Source: an uncultured Lachnospiraceae bacterium (GTDB lineage: Bacteria > Bacillota > Clostridia > Lachnospirales > Lachnospiraceae). From it: a stretch of DNA of 64,000 nucleotides. Below the pieces are notes generated by a model that was not told where the DNA came from, searched no databases, and saw only the letters and a list, made by a program, of their open reading frames with translations. Every line of letters starts with the position of its first letter. The first letter of the stretch is position 1. Positions 50,697 to 59,439 of the stretch are shown here, in pieces. A program made the position numbers and the translations under genes. Where the stretch lies: the NCBI GenBank assembly GCA_910588295.1, contig CAJUQO010000002.1, positions 62,001 to 126,000 of the forward strand, given 5' to 3'.

Positions 50697-50727
50697 TAAA
50701 AAAAGGAACTGTCACCAGTTCCTTTTT
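50697..50727 (-). terminator. Terminator of the HU gene
   Basis: On the minus strand AAGGAACTG-GTGA-CAGTTCCTT, followed by TTTTT, 9 bases past the stop codon. Confidence 0.9.
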
Positions 50728-50735
50728 GTTTCTGC

Positions 50736-51011
50736 TTATTTATTGACGAGATCCTTCAGTGCTTTTCCGGCTTTAAACTTCGGCGTCTTAGATGCCGCAA
50801 TCATAATTGACTCTCCGGTCTGGGGATTCCTTCCCTCTCTGGCTGCCCGCTCAGATACCTCAAATGTGCCAAATCCCACGATCTGCACTTTCTCACCCTT
50901 TTGCAGTTCCTCAGAAACCACATCCTCGAATGCCTTTAACGCCGCTTCCACATCTTTCTTAGGCAGCTCCGTCTTCTCCGCCATGGCTGCAATCAGTTCA
51001 GTCTTATTCAC
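50736..51011 (-). CDS. hup: Histone-like DNA-binding protein HU
   Basis: A 91-residue nucleoid protein that bends DNA as a dimer. The start NKTELIAAMAEKTELPKKDVE, the beta-arm signature GFGTFEVSERAAREGRNPQTG and the C-terminal FKAGKALKDLVN are canonical. The start codon is GTG at 51011, 9 bases after AGGAGG. It has its own promoter and terminator. HU lies upstream of the rqcP block in many Clostridia as in B. subtilis, where hbs is elsewhere but mtrA-type arrangements vary; the position here suggests simple adjacency. Confidence 0.97.
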   Translation of the reverse strand: MNKTELIAAMAEKTELPKKDVEAALKAFEDVVSEELQKGEKVQIVGFGTFEVSERAAREGRNPQTGESIMIAASKTPKFKAGKALKDLVNK

Positions 51012-51078
51012 GGGTATTTTCCTCCTGTCTCTCTTATACTCATATATTTTTCCATTTCAGAAAATTACAACAACACTA

Positions 51079-51107
51079 TTTATATACCCGCAGGGAGCAT
51101 TTGTCAA
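51079..51107 (-). promoter_or_regulatory. Promoter of the HU gene
   Basis: On the minus strand TTGACA (51107-51102), 17 bases, TATAAA (51084-51079). Confidence 0.8.
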
Positions 51108-51158
51108 GGAAAAGTCCCGTATTTTATGGCTTTTTCAAAAAATAGCAGATATTCACCG

Positions 51159-52889
51159 TCACATCATCTGATCGGCCATGTTAAGAACTGCTGCGCCCAG
51201 AGCCGCGGATTTCTCATCGGCATCCTCCAGAGAAATTCCCTTGACGCCATAATAGAATTTCACTTTAGGCTCTGTGCCGGAGGGCCTTACACATACCCAA
51301 GCATCATCGTTCAGATCATAATACAGCACGTTAGAGGCGGGCAGCCCTGTAGCACGCACTTCCCCTGTAACCGCGTCCGTGATCGTGTCCGCTTTGTAAT
51401 CCCTGTAAGCCTGTACCGTATAGTCGCCAATCGTCTTCGGCGGATTCTGCCGCAAAGCATTCAAAATGCCCTGGATCTTCTCCAGCCCCTCAATACCCGC
51501 CAGGGTAATTGATTTAATATCCTCCTTGTAATAACCATACTTCTCGTACATGTCCAGCATGGCATCCCAGAGAGTTTTGCCCTGGGTCTTGTAATAAGCC
51601 GCCGCCTCACAAAGAGCCATTGTGGCCACGATAGCATCCTTGTCCCTGGCATGGGTGCCGATCAGACAGCCGTAGCTCTCCTCAAAACCAAACAGATATG
51701 TGCCCACGCCGGTGGTCTCGTACTGCAGGATCTGCTGCCCGATGTATTTGAAACCCGTCAGCACTTCCTTAAACCCGATACCGTAATCCTTGGCAATAGC
51801 TGCGGCCAGGTTGGAAGATACAATGGTGGTAATCAGCATGCCGTCCTCAGGTAAGCCCCTGAGAGCCTTTCTCTGGCCGATCTCATAATCAGCCAGCAGG
51901 CTGCCGGACATATTTCCGGTCAGACAGTGGTACTCTCCATTCTTGTCCCTGACCCGCACCCCAAGACGGTCCGCGTCGGGATCCGTGGCCAGCACCAGAT
52001 CGGCTTTCATCTCTTCAGCCATCTTCAATCCCAGGGTAAACGCCTCGTCAGACTCCGGATTCGGATAGCTGACCGTGGGGAATTCGCCGTCGGGCAGCTC
52101 TTGCTCCGGCACCACATATACATGCTCAAAGCCCAGCTCCTTTAATACTCTCCGGGCCGGGATATTGCCTGTACCATGCAGGGGCGTATAGACAATTTTC
52201 ATATCTTTTGCCACTTCCCGGATCGCGTCCATATGCAGCACCTGGCTTTTCAGCTCTTCAATATAGGGATCGTCCACATCGGCGCCGATCACCACGTACA
52301 AACCGGCGGCAACGGCAGCATCCTTGTCCATAGTCTTCACTTCGTTGTAGTCCGTTACCTTTTTCACCTCATCCATAATACCTGTATCATGGGGCGGGGT
52401 GATCTGGGCGCCGTCCTCCCAGTAAACCTTGTAGCCATTATATTCCGGCGGGTTATGGCTGGCCGTAATATTGATACCGGCGATACAGCCCAGCCTGCGA
52501 AGCGCATAGGACAGTTCCGGCGTGGGCCTCAGGGATTCAAAAATATATGCCTTTATCCCGTTGGCGGCCAGGCACAGGGCCGCCTCGTCGGCAAACTCCG
52601 GGGACATCCGGCGGGAATCGTAGGCGATCGCCACACCCTTTTCCTGTCCGTTTACCGCCGCGATATAGTTCGCCAGCCCCTGGGTAGTCTTGCGGACTAC
52701 GTAAATATTCATGCGGTTTGTTCCCGCGCCAATAATACCGCGCAGGCCCGCCGTACCAAACTGAAGATCCATGTAAAAACGCTCTTTGATCTCGTTCTCG
52801 TCATCGGCGATGGCCCTCAGCTCATCCTTCGTTTTTTCATCAAAATAAGGGTTCTGCAACCATGATTCATAGATTTCCTTATAATCCAT
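51159..52889 (-). CDS. pgcA: Alpha-phosphoglucomutase / phosphosugar mutase
   Basis: Interconverts glucose 1-phosphate and glucose 6-phosphate (PgcA/phosphopentomutase-like group). The 576-residue protein has the catalytic Ser in GINITASHNPPEYNGYK, the metal-binding loop ATDPDADRLGV, the sugar loop GFEESYG and the C-terminal phosphate-binding RPSGTEPKVKFYYGV. The N-terminal DLQFGTAGLRGIIGAGTNRMN is the motif for this subgroup. AGGAGG is 9 bases before the ATG. It would feed UDP-glucose formation and link with the GH13 enzyme in glycogen or maltodextrin use. Confidence 0.95.
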   Translation of the reverse strand: MDYKEIYESWLQNPYFDEKTKDELRAIADDENEIKERFYMDLQFGTAGLRGIIGAGTNRMNIYVVRKTTQGLANYIAAVNGQEKGVAIAYDSRRMSPEFADEAALCLAANGIKAYIFESLRPTPELSYALRRLGCIAGINITASHNPPEYNGYKVYWEDGAQITPPHDTGIMDEVKKVTDYNEVKTMDKDAAVAAGLYVVIGADVDDPYIEELKSQVLHMDAIREVAKDMKIVYTPLHGTGNIPARRVLKELGFEHVYVVPEQELPDGEFPTVSYPNPESDEAFTLGLKMAEEMKADLVLATDPDADRLGVRVRDKNGEYHCLTGNMSGSLLADYEIGQRKALRGLPEDGMLITTIVSSNLAAAIAKDYGIGFKEVLTGFKYIGQQILQYETTGVGTYLFGFEESYGCLIGTHARDKDAIVATMALCEAAAYYKTQGKTLWDAMLDMYEKYGYYKEDIKSITLAGIEGLEKIQGILNALRQNPPKTIGDYTVQAYRDYKADTITDAVTGEVRATGLPASNVLYYDLNDDAWVCVRPSGTEPKVKFYYGVKGISLEDADEKSAALGAAVLNMADQMM

Positions 52890-52960
52890 GTGTTCCTACC
52901 TCCTGCTTTTTCTAAATCCCGGAGCATTTATCGGGTATCTCGCAACCATTATATACCATA

Positions 52961-53971
52961 TTACTGAAAAAATAAATCAGAAAAGAGGAAATTTATAAAA
53001 CACTGCCAATTATCCTGCTGCTTCATGATTTTATGTATTTTCTCCATGTTTTTTCTGGGAGGTATACTTTTTGAGCTCTGCATATAGTAATTGACCAGTT
53101 TCCAGCTCTTCCAGGGATAGGACAGGCGCAGCATCAGATCCGTGATATCCATGTCGTCCAGAGGCCGTATGGCGCTGTACCAGCGCACCATGTGGACACC
53201 GAGGTTACGGTTCCAGTCATTTTTTTCCAGGATCTTGCGCATGAATTGATAAAGGTCGGCGGTAGTCCGGTCAAAATTCCAGCAGCCAAACCCGGTTATC
53301 ACCGTCTGGCTGCCCGCAAACAGCACATTATGCTGGGTATAATCACCATGGCAGACCGATGCGTCTCCGGACTCCTTCACACGGTACGATCCATGCTCTG
53401 CCATGCGCGCCACAGCCTCTTCGCCCTGGCGGATCATCCCGTCAATACTGGCATATAGTGTTTCCTCAAACTCATTCTTGCCTTTCTTTTTGCGCAGGTA
53501 GGTGGCCGCGCGCCGAAGCTCCCGGTTATGGCGGCAACACTCATCGTAGAGCAACGGCGGGGCATACTGCATCTGATAAGGGATCTTCACCTCATTATGT
53601 AACCGGGCGAGGATCTCCGTGCCTTTCCGGATATCCTGCCTGGCATGGGTATCACATTCTCGGGCCCTGTACCAGTTCCGGAGGATATAGACCGTACCGG
53701 CCCTGTCACGGCTGTACAATTCCCCTTCCAGATTGGGAAGCAAAAGATCGGTAATCGCCACGCCTCCATCCTCCGCCCTCTCCTGGATCAGTTTCTGCCA
53801 GATAAGTTTTTGCACGGATCCGGTGTACTCCTGCAGGATTTTCAGTCCCTCCCCTGTATCGCATATCCAGGAACCACGCCCCCGGATCAGGTTATCTGTC
53901 TGAATGCCGTACTGCTCCAGTACCTCAAGTTCATATCGATACAAGCCTGTTCCCCCTTTTCTCTTTTCCAT
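52961..53971 (-). CDS. CotS-family spore coat / aminoglycoside-phosphotransferase-like protein
   Basis: A 336-residue protein with the APH kinase fold of the CotS/YtaA/YutH spore group. The catalytic loop HGDYTQHNVLF is intact (about residues 203-213), but the Mg-binding Asp expected in the following segment is missing: it reads VITGFGCWNFDRTTADLYQF. This replacement suggests a structural rather than kinase role. The start is uncertain: ATG 53971 has no ribosome binding site, while a TTG at 53944 follows AAGGGGG by 7 bases. Its gene lies between cca and pgcA with no evident partner; coat localisation is inferred from family. Confidence 0.8.
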   Translation of the reverse strand: MEKRKGGTGLYRYELEVLEQYGIQTDNLIRGRGSWICDTGEGLKILQEYTGSVQKLIWQKLIQERAEDGGVAITDLLLPNLEGELYSRDRAGTVYILRNWYRARECDTHARQDIRKGTEILARLHNEVKIPYQMQYAPPLLYDECCRHNRELRRAATYLRKKKGKNEFEETLYASIDGMIRQGEEAVARMAEHGSYRVKESGDASVCHGDYTQHNVLFAGSQTVITGFGCWNFDRTTADLYQFMRKILEKNDWNRNLGVHMVRWYSAIRPLDDMDITDLMLRLSYPWKSWKLVNYYMQSSKSIPPRKNMEKIHKIMKQQDNWQCFINFLFSDLFFQ

Positions 53972-54003
53972 TGCGTATTAATGTATGAAAAAAAGGAGGA
54001 AAA

Positions 54004-54044
54004 TAGAAGAAGACTTTGAAAAAGATATTTCAAAGTCCTCTTCT
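54004..54044 (-). terminator. Hairpin after cca (possible terminator)
   Basis: On the minus strand AGAAGAGGACTTTGAAA..TTTCAAAGTCTTCTTCT, a long stem with one bulge, 16 bases past the cca stop codon; the T tract is mixed with C. Confidence 0.55.
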
Positions 54045-54059
54045 GCCGCTATCATTATT

Positions 54060-55382
54060 TCACAGCCCCAGAAATCCCAGAAGCTCCTCTTTCGTGTTCT
54101 TTTTCGGATCCTCCAGCACCAACGCCAGACAATCTTTCAGCATGGCCCCCAGCTCCGGCCCGGCGGGGATGCCCCGGGCGGTAAGGTCGCGGCCTGTCAC
54201 AGACAGCTCCTGCAGGGATATACAATACCCAGCAGACTGGGCTTCCTCATAAAACCGCTGTATGGATGCAAGTTTTTCCAGCTTCTCCTCCCGTTTATAG
54301 CCGCTCTGGGACAGGACATCGGCCCGCTGCACTTCCATATACAGGGGAAACATTTCCCGGCCTGTCACAGACAGCATCCGGCGGACAGCCGCCGGCTCCG
54401 CCTCATAACGGATATCATGCCAGCGCACCAGGTTTACAACATTCGTAATCGTGCCGTTGTCGAATTTCAAGCGGCGCAGGATCTTTCCCGCCTGGCGGGC
54501 GCTCTCCTCGCCGTGGCCGGGAAAATGGTCAACGCCGTCGCCATCGGTTTCCTTCGTCTCTGCCTTTCCCAGATCGTGAAGCAGCATAGCCAACCGCAGT
54601 ACCTTATCCGGCCGGACGGCGCAGAGAGCTTTCAGCGTATGCTCTCCCACCGTGTCCATGTGGTGGGGCGTGTGCTGGTATACGCCCGCCGCCGCGTCAA
54701 ATTCCGGCAGCACCACGCCAGTGATGCCCGCCTCCCAGGCGATGCCGATATATTCCGGATGGCCGGAGACAAGAAGCTTCACCAGCTCCGCCTGGATTCG
54801 CTCCGCGCTGATTTTCCCCAGATCGGGCGCTAGGCGGGCGAGGGCCTCCCGCGTGGGGCCGTCTATGGCAAAGTCAAGCTGAGCCGCGAAACGCACGGCC
54901 CGCATGATCCGCAGAGCGTCCTCCCCGAATCGCTCCTCCGGCTCGCCCACACAGCGGATCACATGCCGCTGCAGATCCGCCATACCGCCAAACAGATCCA
55001 CCAGCCCTTCGTCATCATTGTAGGCCATAGCGTTGACCGTAAAATCCCGCCGTCGCAAATCCTCCCGCAGACTCCCGGTGAACACAACCTCCTTCGGATG
55101 ACGGCCGTCCTCATATTCACCGTCAATCCGGTAGGTCGTCACCTCAAAACCCCGGGAGCCGATCAACACGGTCACCGTGCCGTGCCGCAGCCCCGTATCC
55201 ACCGTCCGTCCGAAAATCTGCTTCACCTCATAAGGTGAAGCAGACGTCGTGATATCCCAGTCATCGGGTTCCCGCCCCAGGATCCGGTCGCGGACACAGC
55301 CCCCGACCACATAGGCCTCAAAGCCGTGCTCCTTCAGTTTCTGGATGATCAGTCCGGCTCCCGCCGGTATTTTCAACCTCAT
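54060..55382 (-). CDS. cca: CCA-adding enzyme (tRNA nucleotidyltransferase) with HD domain
   Basis: Adds or repairs the 3' CCA of tRNAs; the tRNA-Arg in this window needs it. The 440-residue protein has the class II nucleotidyltransferase site VVGGCVRDRILGREPDDWDITT (Asp-x-Asp), the nucleotide-selecting EDLRRRDFTVNAMA, and an HD phosphohydrolase motif MLLHDLGKAETKE with HDIR in the C-terminal half. The start ATG at 55382 overlaps the proS stop by one base (TAATG), so its translation is coupled; an upstream frame to 55400 lies inside proS. Confidence 0.95.
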   Translation of the reverse strand: MRLKIPAGAGLIIQKLKEHGFEAYVVGGCVRDRILGREPDDWDITTSASPYEVKQIFGRTVDTGLRHGTVTVLIGSRGFEVTTYRIDGEYEDGRHPKEVVFTGSLREDLRRRDFTVNAMAYNDDEGLVDLFGGMADLQRHVIRCVGEPEERFGEDALRIMRAVRFAAQLDFAIDGPTREALARLAPDLGKISAERIQAELVKLLVSGHPEYIGIAWEAGITGVVLPEFDAAAGVYQHTPHHMDTVGEHTLKALCAVRPDKVLRLAMLLHDLGKAETKETDGDGVDHFPGHGEESARQAGKILRRLKFDNGTITNVVNLVRWHDIRYEAEPAAVRRMLSVTGREMFPLYMEVQRADVLSQSGYKREEKLEKLASIQRFYEEAQSAGYCISLQELSVTGRDLTARGIPAGPELGAMLKDCLALVLEDPKKNTKEELLGFLGL

Positions 55383-56818
55383 TAATACGCACGTCCCCAA
55401 TAAACCATCTTTTTCGCCGGTTTGCCGCAGCAGACGCAGGTATCGCCCACCTTCTCCTGGTCAAAGGGGATGCAGCGGGACGTGGCCCCGGTATCCTCCT
55501 TGATCTTGTCCTCGCACTCTCGGCAGCCGCACCACATGGCTTTCACAAAGCCCGGCTTCACATTGATGGTATCCACAAACTCCTCATAGTTCTTCGCCGC
55601 GTAAGTGTGGGCATCCCTGTGGGCCCTGGCCCGCTCCAGCATATCCGCCTGGATCGTTGTCAGAAGCTCCCGCACCTTTGCGGCCAGCTCATCTAGGGCC
55701 ACCACGGTCTTTTCCCGGTTATCCCTACGCACCAGCACGGCCTGGCCGTTCGCCAGATCCTTCGGCCCCAGCTCCACCCGGAGAGGAATGCCCCGCATCT
55801 CGGCCTCAGCAAATTTCCAGCCCGGACGATTGTCCCTGTCGTCCAGCTTCACGCGCACGCCGGCCTGTTTCAATTCGTCAAAAATAGTTCCGCAGGCTTC
55901 CAGCACGCCCTCCCTGTGCTGCTGCACGGGGATCACACACACCTGAACGGGGGCGATCCTGGGCGGCAGCACCAAGCCGCTGTTGTCGCCGTGCACCATG
56001 ATGATGGCGCCGATCATGCGGGTAGTAATACCCCAGGAAGTCTCATACACTGGCTTTAACTGGTTATCCTTATCAGTAAATTCCACGCCGAAGGCGCTGG
56101 CAAAGCCCGAACCGAAGTTATGGCTGGTGCCGGACTGCAGGGCCTGGCCGTCATGCATCAGAGATTCGATGGTGTAGGTGGCCACGGCTCCCGCGAATTT
56201 CTCCTTGTCCGTCTTCTGGCCCCGGATCACGGGAATAGCCAGCTCCTGCTCACAGAAATCCGCGTAGACGTTCAGCATCTGGATCGTCCGCGCCTCGGCC
56301 TCCTCGGCGGTGGCGTGGATGGTATGGCCCTCCTGCCACAGAAATTCCCGGGAGCGCAGGAAGGGCCTGGTGGTCTTTTCCCAGCGCACCACGGAACACC
56401 ACTGGTTGTATACCTTGGGCAAATCCCGGTAAGAATGTACCTCCCGCTGCCACAGATCGCAGAACAGCGTCTCGGAGGTGGGACGTACGCAGAGCCTCTC
56501 CTGCAGTTTGTCCGCCCCTCCGTAAGTCACCCAGGCCACCTCCGGGGCAAATCCCTCCACATGATCCTTCTCTTTCTGGAGCAGGCTCTCCGGGATAAAC
56601 ATGGGAAGATACACATTCTCCACGCCGGTTTCCTTGAACCGCTGATCCAGATTCTTCTGTATATTCTCCCAGATCGCGTAACCTGCCGGCTTGATCACCA
56701 TGCAGCCTTTCACGCTGGTGTAATCGCACAGCTCCGCCTTGATCACCACATCCGTATACCACTGGGCGAAATCCTCCTCCATGGAGGTGATCGCCTCTAC
56801 CATTTTCTTCTCTGCCAT
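55382..56818 (-). CDS. proS: Prolyl-tRNA synthetase, eukaryote/archaeon-like type
   Basis: Charges tRNA-Pro. The 478-residue class II synthetase is of the short type without the bacterial editing domain insertion. Motif 2 is in VVRWEKTTRPFLRSREFLWQEGH, motif 3 in the GLVLPPRIAPVQV region; an anticodon-binding domain follows, and a zinc-type C-terminal domain has the ligands CGCRECE and CVCC, ending in the Tyr (GRAY) typical of this type. Such ProS enzymes lacking the INS domain rely on free editing proteins to remove Ala-tRNA-Pro; none is visible here. It follows the dCMP deaminase gene by 12 bases and overlaps cca. Confidence 0.96.
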   Translation of the reverse strand: MAEKKMVEAITSMEEDFAQWYTDVVIKAELCDYTSVKGCMVIKPAGYAIWENIQKNLDQRFKETGVENVYLPMFIPESLLQKEKDHVEGFAPEVAWVTYGGADKLQERLCVRPTSETLFCDLWQREVHSYRDLPKVYNQWCSVVRWEKTTRPFLRSREFLWQEGHTIHATAEEAEARTIQMLNVYADFCEQELAIPVIRGQKTDKEKFAGAVATYTIESLMHDGQALQSGTSHNFGSGFASAFGVEFTDKDNQLKPVYETSWGITTRMIGAIIMVHGDNSGLVLPPRIAPVQVCVIPVQQHREGVLEACGTIFDELKQAGVRVKLDDRDNRPGWKFAEAEMRGIPLRVELGPKDLANGQAVLVRRDNREKTVVALDELAAKVRELLTTIQADMLERARAHRDAHTYAAKNYEEFVDTINVKPGFVKAMWCGCRECEDKIKEDTGATSRCIPFDQEKVGDTCVCCGKPAKKMVYWGRAY

Positions 56819-56830
56819 AGGTTTCTCCTT

Positions 56831-57316
56831 CTATAAATCTATCGTCACTTTTCTCTCTGTCCGGTTGTACCGGTAGTACCGCACGCCCGCCGCGTCCATC
56901 ATCCGCTTGGAAGCGACCGTGGACGGTTCGTCGGCATATTTATCGCTGTCATAGATCACCGTGATGATCCCTGCCTGTATGATCGCCTTCGCGCACTCAT
57001 TACAGGGAAACAGCGTCACATAGAGCTTGGCCCCCTCCAGGCTGCCGCCGCGGTAATTCAGTATAGCGTTCAGCTCACTATGTGTGGAATAAAAATATTT
57101 GTTGTCCAGCGGGTCGCCCTCTCGGCGCCAGGGAAACTCGTCGTCAGAACAGCCCTGGGGAAAACCGTTGTACCCCATGGACAGGATTTTATTATCGCCG
57201 CTGACAATGCAGGCCCCCACCTGGGTGTTGGGATCCTTGGAACGCATGGCCGAGAGCATGGCCACGCCCATAAAATATTCATCCCAGGTCAGATAATCCG
57301 TCCTTTTACCCGTCAT
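56831..57316 (-). CDS. Deoxycytidylate (dCMP) deaminase, ComEB type
   Basis: Deaminates dCMP to dUMP for thymidylate synthesis. The 161-residue protein carries the zinc-binding and catalytic motifs HSELNAI (His, Glu) and FPCNECAKAI (two Cys) in the expected spacing, plus the N-terminal DPNTQVGACIV. A shorter insertion DDEFPWRREGDPLDN between strands is typical of dCMP deaminases rather than tRNA or cytidine deaminases. ATG overlaps the end of the previous gene (ATGA). It is the third gene in the operon that ends with cca. Confidence 0.94.
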   Translation of the reverse strand: MTGKRTDYLTWDEYFMGVAMLSAMRSKDPNTQVGACIVSGDNKILSMGYNGFPQGCSDDEFPWRREGDPLDNKYFYSTHSELNAILNYRGGSLEGAKLYVTLFPCNECAKAIIQAGIITVIYDSDKYADEPSTVASKRMMDAAGVRYYRYNRTERKVTIDL

Positions 57317-57789
57317 TTTCCGCCTCCTATACTCAGTATCTCTTTTTCGTTCAGTCCTACTACCAGATCGTCGATCAACCGGGACAGCCGTTCAAAGCAC
57401 TGGCCGTAGACCATCAGGGGCTCACCGTAAAGGGGGCTGATATCCCCCGACGCTTTCACATATTCCGTGAGGGTATACACATGTTTCGCACACTCAAACT
57501 GCTCCCATATCTTTGTCTTCTGATCATCCTCCATGGTCAGAAGCAGTACGTCATCCGCGATATCCTCCTGTGTGAGTTGGGCGGAACGGTATCCTTCCAT
57601 GGTATATCCGTTGCTGGCCAGCACAGCCTCCGCTTTCTGATCCACAGGCTCGGGAAACAGGACGACCAGGCCCCGGGAATCCACCGTGAGCGGCCCCAGC
57701 AAAAACTTATTCTTCATAATCATTTCCGCCATCGGCGCCCTGCGGGTATCATCCGTATCTACGAAAATCAATCGGTTATACTGCTTCAC
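57313..57789 (-). CDS. Low-molecular-weight protein tyrosine phosphatase homologue, catalytically inactive
   Basis: A 158-residue protein aligned to the LMW-PTP/arginine phosphatase family. The P-loop FVCTGNTCRSPMAE reads FVDTDDTRRAPMAE: the nucleophilic Cys is Asp11, the following Ser is Ala, and only Arg17 remains. The C-terminal general-acid DP motif (PDPYG) appears as SPLYGEP, also lost. It therefore cannot use the family mechanism, and a binding or regulatory role is likely. The location fits YwlE: in B. subtilis ywlC (tsaC) and ywlE are close neighbours, and here the tsaC gene lies 25 bases upstream. Confidence 0.85.
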   Translation of the reverse strand: MKQYNRLIFVDTDDTRRAPMAEMIMKNKFLLGPLTVDSRGLVVLFPEPVDQKAEAVLASNGYTMEGYRSAQLTQEDIADDVLLLTMEDDQKTKIWEQFECAKHVYTLTEYVKASGDISPLYGEPLMVYGQCFERLSRLIDDLVVGLNEKEILSIGGGK

Positions 57790-57814
57790 GTCGTATCTCC
57801 TTACAACTGAATCG

Positions 57815-58864
57815 TTATACCCGGATCACTCTGTGTCCGGCAGCTTTCAAAAGCCGGTTCATAATGGCCTGTCCCATGCGAGGCGTGTGGAAAGACTCCG
57901 AATAAATGCAGGCTACGTCCAAAAAATCAAACCGCCGCAGTACGTCGAACAGGTGCCTGGCTATGCTCTCCTCATCCTCCCGCGATCCCATGCTCATCAC
58001 CGTCTCCGCGCGGTACAGTCCCGCCGTCTCATCGGTGGCGATCACACCGCAGCGCAGGCCCAATGCTTCCTTTTCCCGTATCCAGCCGTTGACTGTCTCC
58101 ACCACGCGGTTTTCCTCCCCCTCCACGATCGTCAGTTCCGCTTTGGGGGCATAATGCCTGTATTTCATACCGGGGGCTTTGGGCCGCACGGAGGAATCCT
58201 CAGCCATCAGTCCCCTGTCCATACAAACGGGGCCGATCACCCGCTCCATCATCCCGCCGGATATATACCCGGGGCGCAGGATCATGGGCGTCTGCCCGGT
58301 AAAATCCACGATGGTGGATTCAAGGCCGATCCCCACCGCCCCACCGTCCAGGATCATCTCCACCCGGCCGTTTAAATCCTCGATCACATGAACCGCTTTC
58401 GTGGGGCTCGGCCGTCCGGAAACATTGGCGCTGGGCGCCGCGATATAGCCGGTGCTTCGCCGGATCAGTTCCCGGGCCGCGGCGTGACCGGGCATACGCA
58501 CCGCCACGGTATCAAGCCCTCCGGTGGTGGCGAGGGGCACCCGCCCGTTCTTCTCAAAAATCATGGTCAGCGGTCCTGGCCAGAATGCTTCTGCCAGGGC
58601 AAGGGCCTTCGCAGGGATCTCTTTCACAATGCCCTCCAGCGCCTCCCGATCCGCAATGTGTACGATCAGCGGATTATCCGACGGCCGCCCCTTGGCTTTG
58701 TAGATCTTCTCCGACGCCTCCGGGTTCAGCGCATCGCCGCCCAGCCCGTATACGGTTTCCGTGGGAAAAGCCACCAGGCCGCCCCGCCGCAGTATCTCTC
58801 CTGCCTGGCCCATAATCGCAAAATCGGGATGTACCGGATCAATTTTCTCAATTATAGTCTCCAT
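57815..58864 (-). CDS. tsaC: Threonylcarbamoyl-AMP synthase (TsaC2/Sua5)
   Basis: Forms threonylcarbamoyl-AMP from threonine, bicarbonate and ATP for the t6A37 modification of ANN-decoding tRNAs. The 349-residue protein is the long, Sua5-type: the YrdC domain has GGLVAFPTETVYGLGGDA, KAKGRPSDNPLIVHI and the APSANVSGRPSPT motif; a linker with RPG, and the C-terminal Sua5 domain from about 230 (APGMKYRHYAPKAEL). GGAGGGGGTG precedes the ATG. It heads the five-gene operon tsaC - pseudo-phosphatase - dCMP deaminase - proS - cca. Confidence 0.95.
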   Translation of the reverse strand: METIIEKIDPVHPDFAIMGQAGEILRRGGLVAFPTETVYGLGGDALNPEASEKIYKAKGRPSDNPLIVHIADREALEGIVKEIPAKALALAEAFWPGPLTMIFEKNGRVPLATTGGLDTVAVRMPGHAAARELIRRSTGYIAAPSANVSGRPSPTKAVHVIEDLNGRVEMILDGGAVGIGLESTIVDFTGQTPMILRPGYISGGMMERVIGPVCMDRGLMAEDSSVRPKAPGMKYRHYAPKAELTIVEGEENRVVETVNGWIREKEALGLRCGVIATDETAGLYRAETVMSMGSREDEESIARHLFDVLRRFDFLDVACIYSESFHTPRMGQAIMNRLLKAAGHRVIRV

Positions 58865-58893
58865 GCTTCACCCCCTCCCGCTATGTTCGCCCT

Positions 58894-58899
58894 ATTATA
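58894..58899 (-). promoter_or_regulatory. Extended -10 of the tsaC-cca operon
   Basis: On the minus strand TATAAT (58899-58894) directly preceded by TGG. The -35 region is not recognisable. Confidence 0.6.
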
Positions 58900-58925
58900 C
58901 CATCATACCTGCAAAAAGAAAACCC

Positions 58926-58953
58926 AAAAAAGCCGCCCACCCGGGCGGCTTTT
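58926..58953 (-). terminator. Terminator of the polyferredoxin gene
   Basis: AGCCGCCC-ACCC-GGGCGGCT, perfect 8-bp stem, with six T following on the minus strand, 27 bases past the stop codon. Confidence 0.9.
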
Positions 58954-58979
58954 CGACATATTTGCCAATACTGTATGTA

Positions 58980-59360
58980 CTATTTCTCCTGAACCTCCAG
59001 AATCTCCATCGGACATGCTTTGGCACAGATACCGCAGGCGATACATTTGCTGGTCACCTCCGGACCGGCCACCATGACCTTCATGGGACAGACCTCCATA
59101 CATTTGCCGCAGCCGTTACAAAGCTTCTTGTTGATCATATACACGCCCTTGGCGTTCTGGGTGATCGCGCCCTGCTCACAGGTTCTGGCACATTTGCCGC
59201 ACTGGATACAGGTGTTTACCTTCACGGCGCCATTTTTATCTGTAATCTGGATACAGGATTTCGCCGGGTCATCCACCTTATAAAAGGCCTGGGAACAGGC
59301 ATACACACAGGAAAGACAAGCCATACAGGCATTTTTATCTTTGACAACCAGTTTCTTCAT
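58980..59360 (-). CDS. Polyferredoxin-like 4Fe-4S protein
   Basis: A 126-residue electron carrier with four Cys-rich motifs: CMACLSCVYAC (12-22), CIQCGKCARTC, CNGCGKCMEVCPM and CIACGICAKACPM. Bis-4Fe-4S ferredoxins have two; four motifs suggest up to three or four clusters. The layout is like the small HycB/CooF-type electron-transfer subunits, but it has no partner enzyme next to it. No hydrophobic segment is seen, so it is cytoplasmic. A strong terminator follows; it is transcribed alone or with cwlD upstream. Confidence 0.9.
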   Translation of the reverse strand: MKKLVVKDKNACMACLSCVYACSQAFYKVDDPAKSCIQITDKNGAVKVNTCIQCGKCARTCEQGAITQNAKGVYMINKKLCNGCGKCMEVCPMKVMVAGPEVTSKCIACGICAKACPMEILEVQEK

Positions 59361-59439
59361 TGCTGATACCTCCGCTTTTGTTTGATTGTTATATTATAAA
59401 CAATTAACCAGGGTAGTGCAACCCTTAAAACCATACTCC

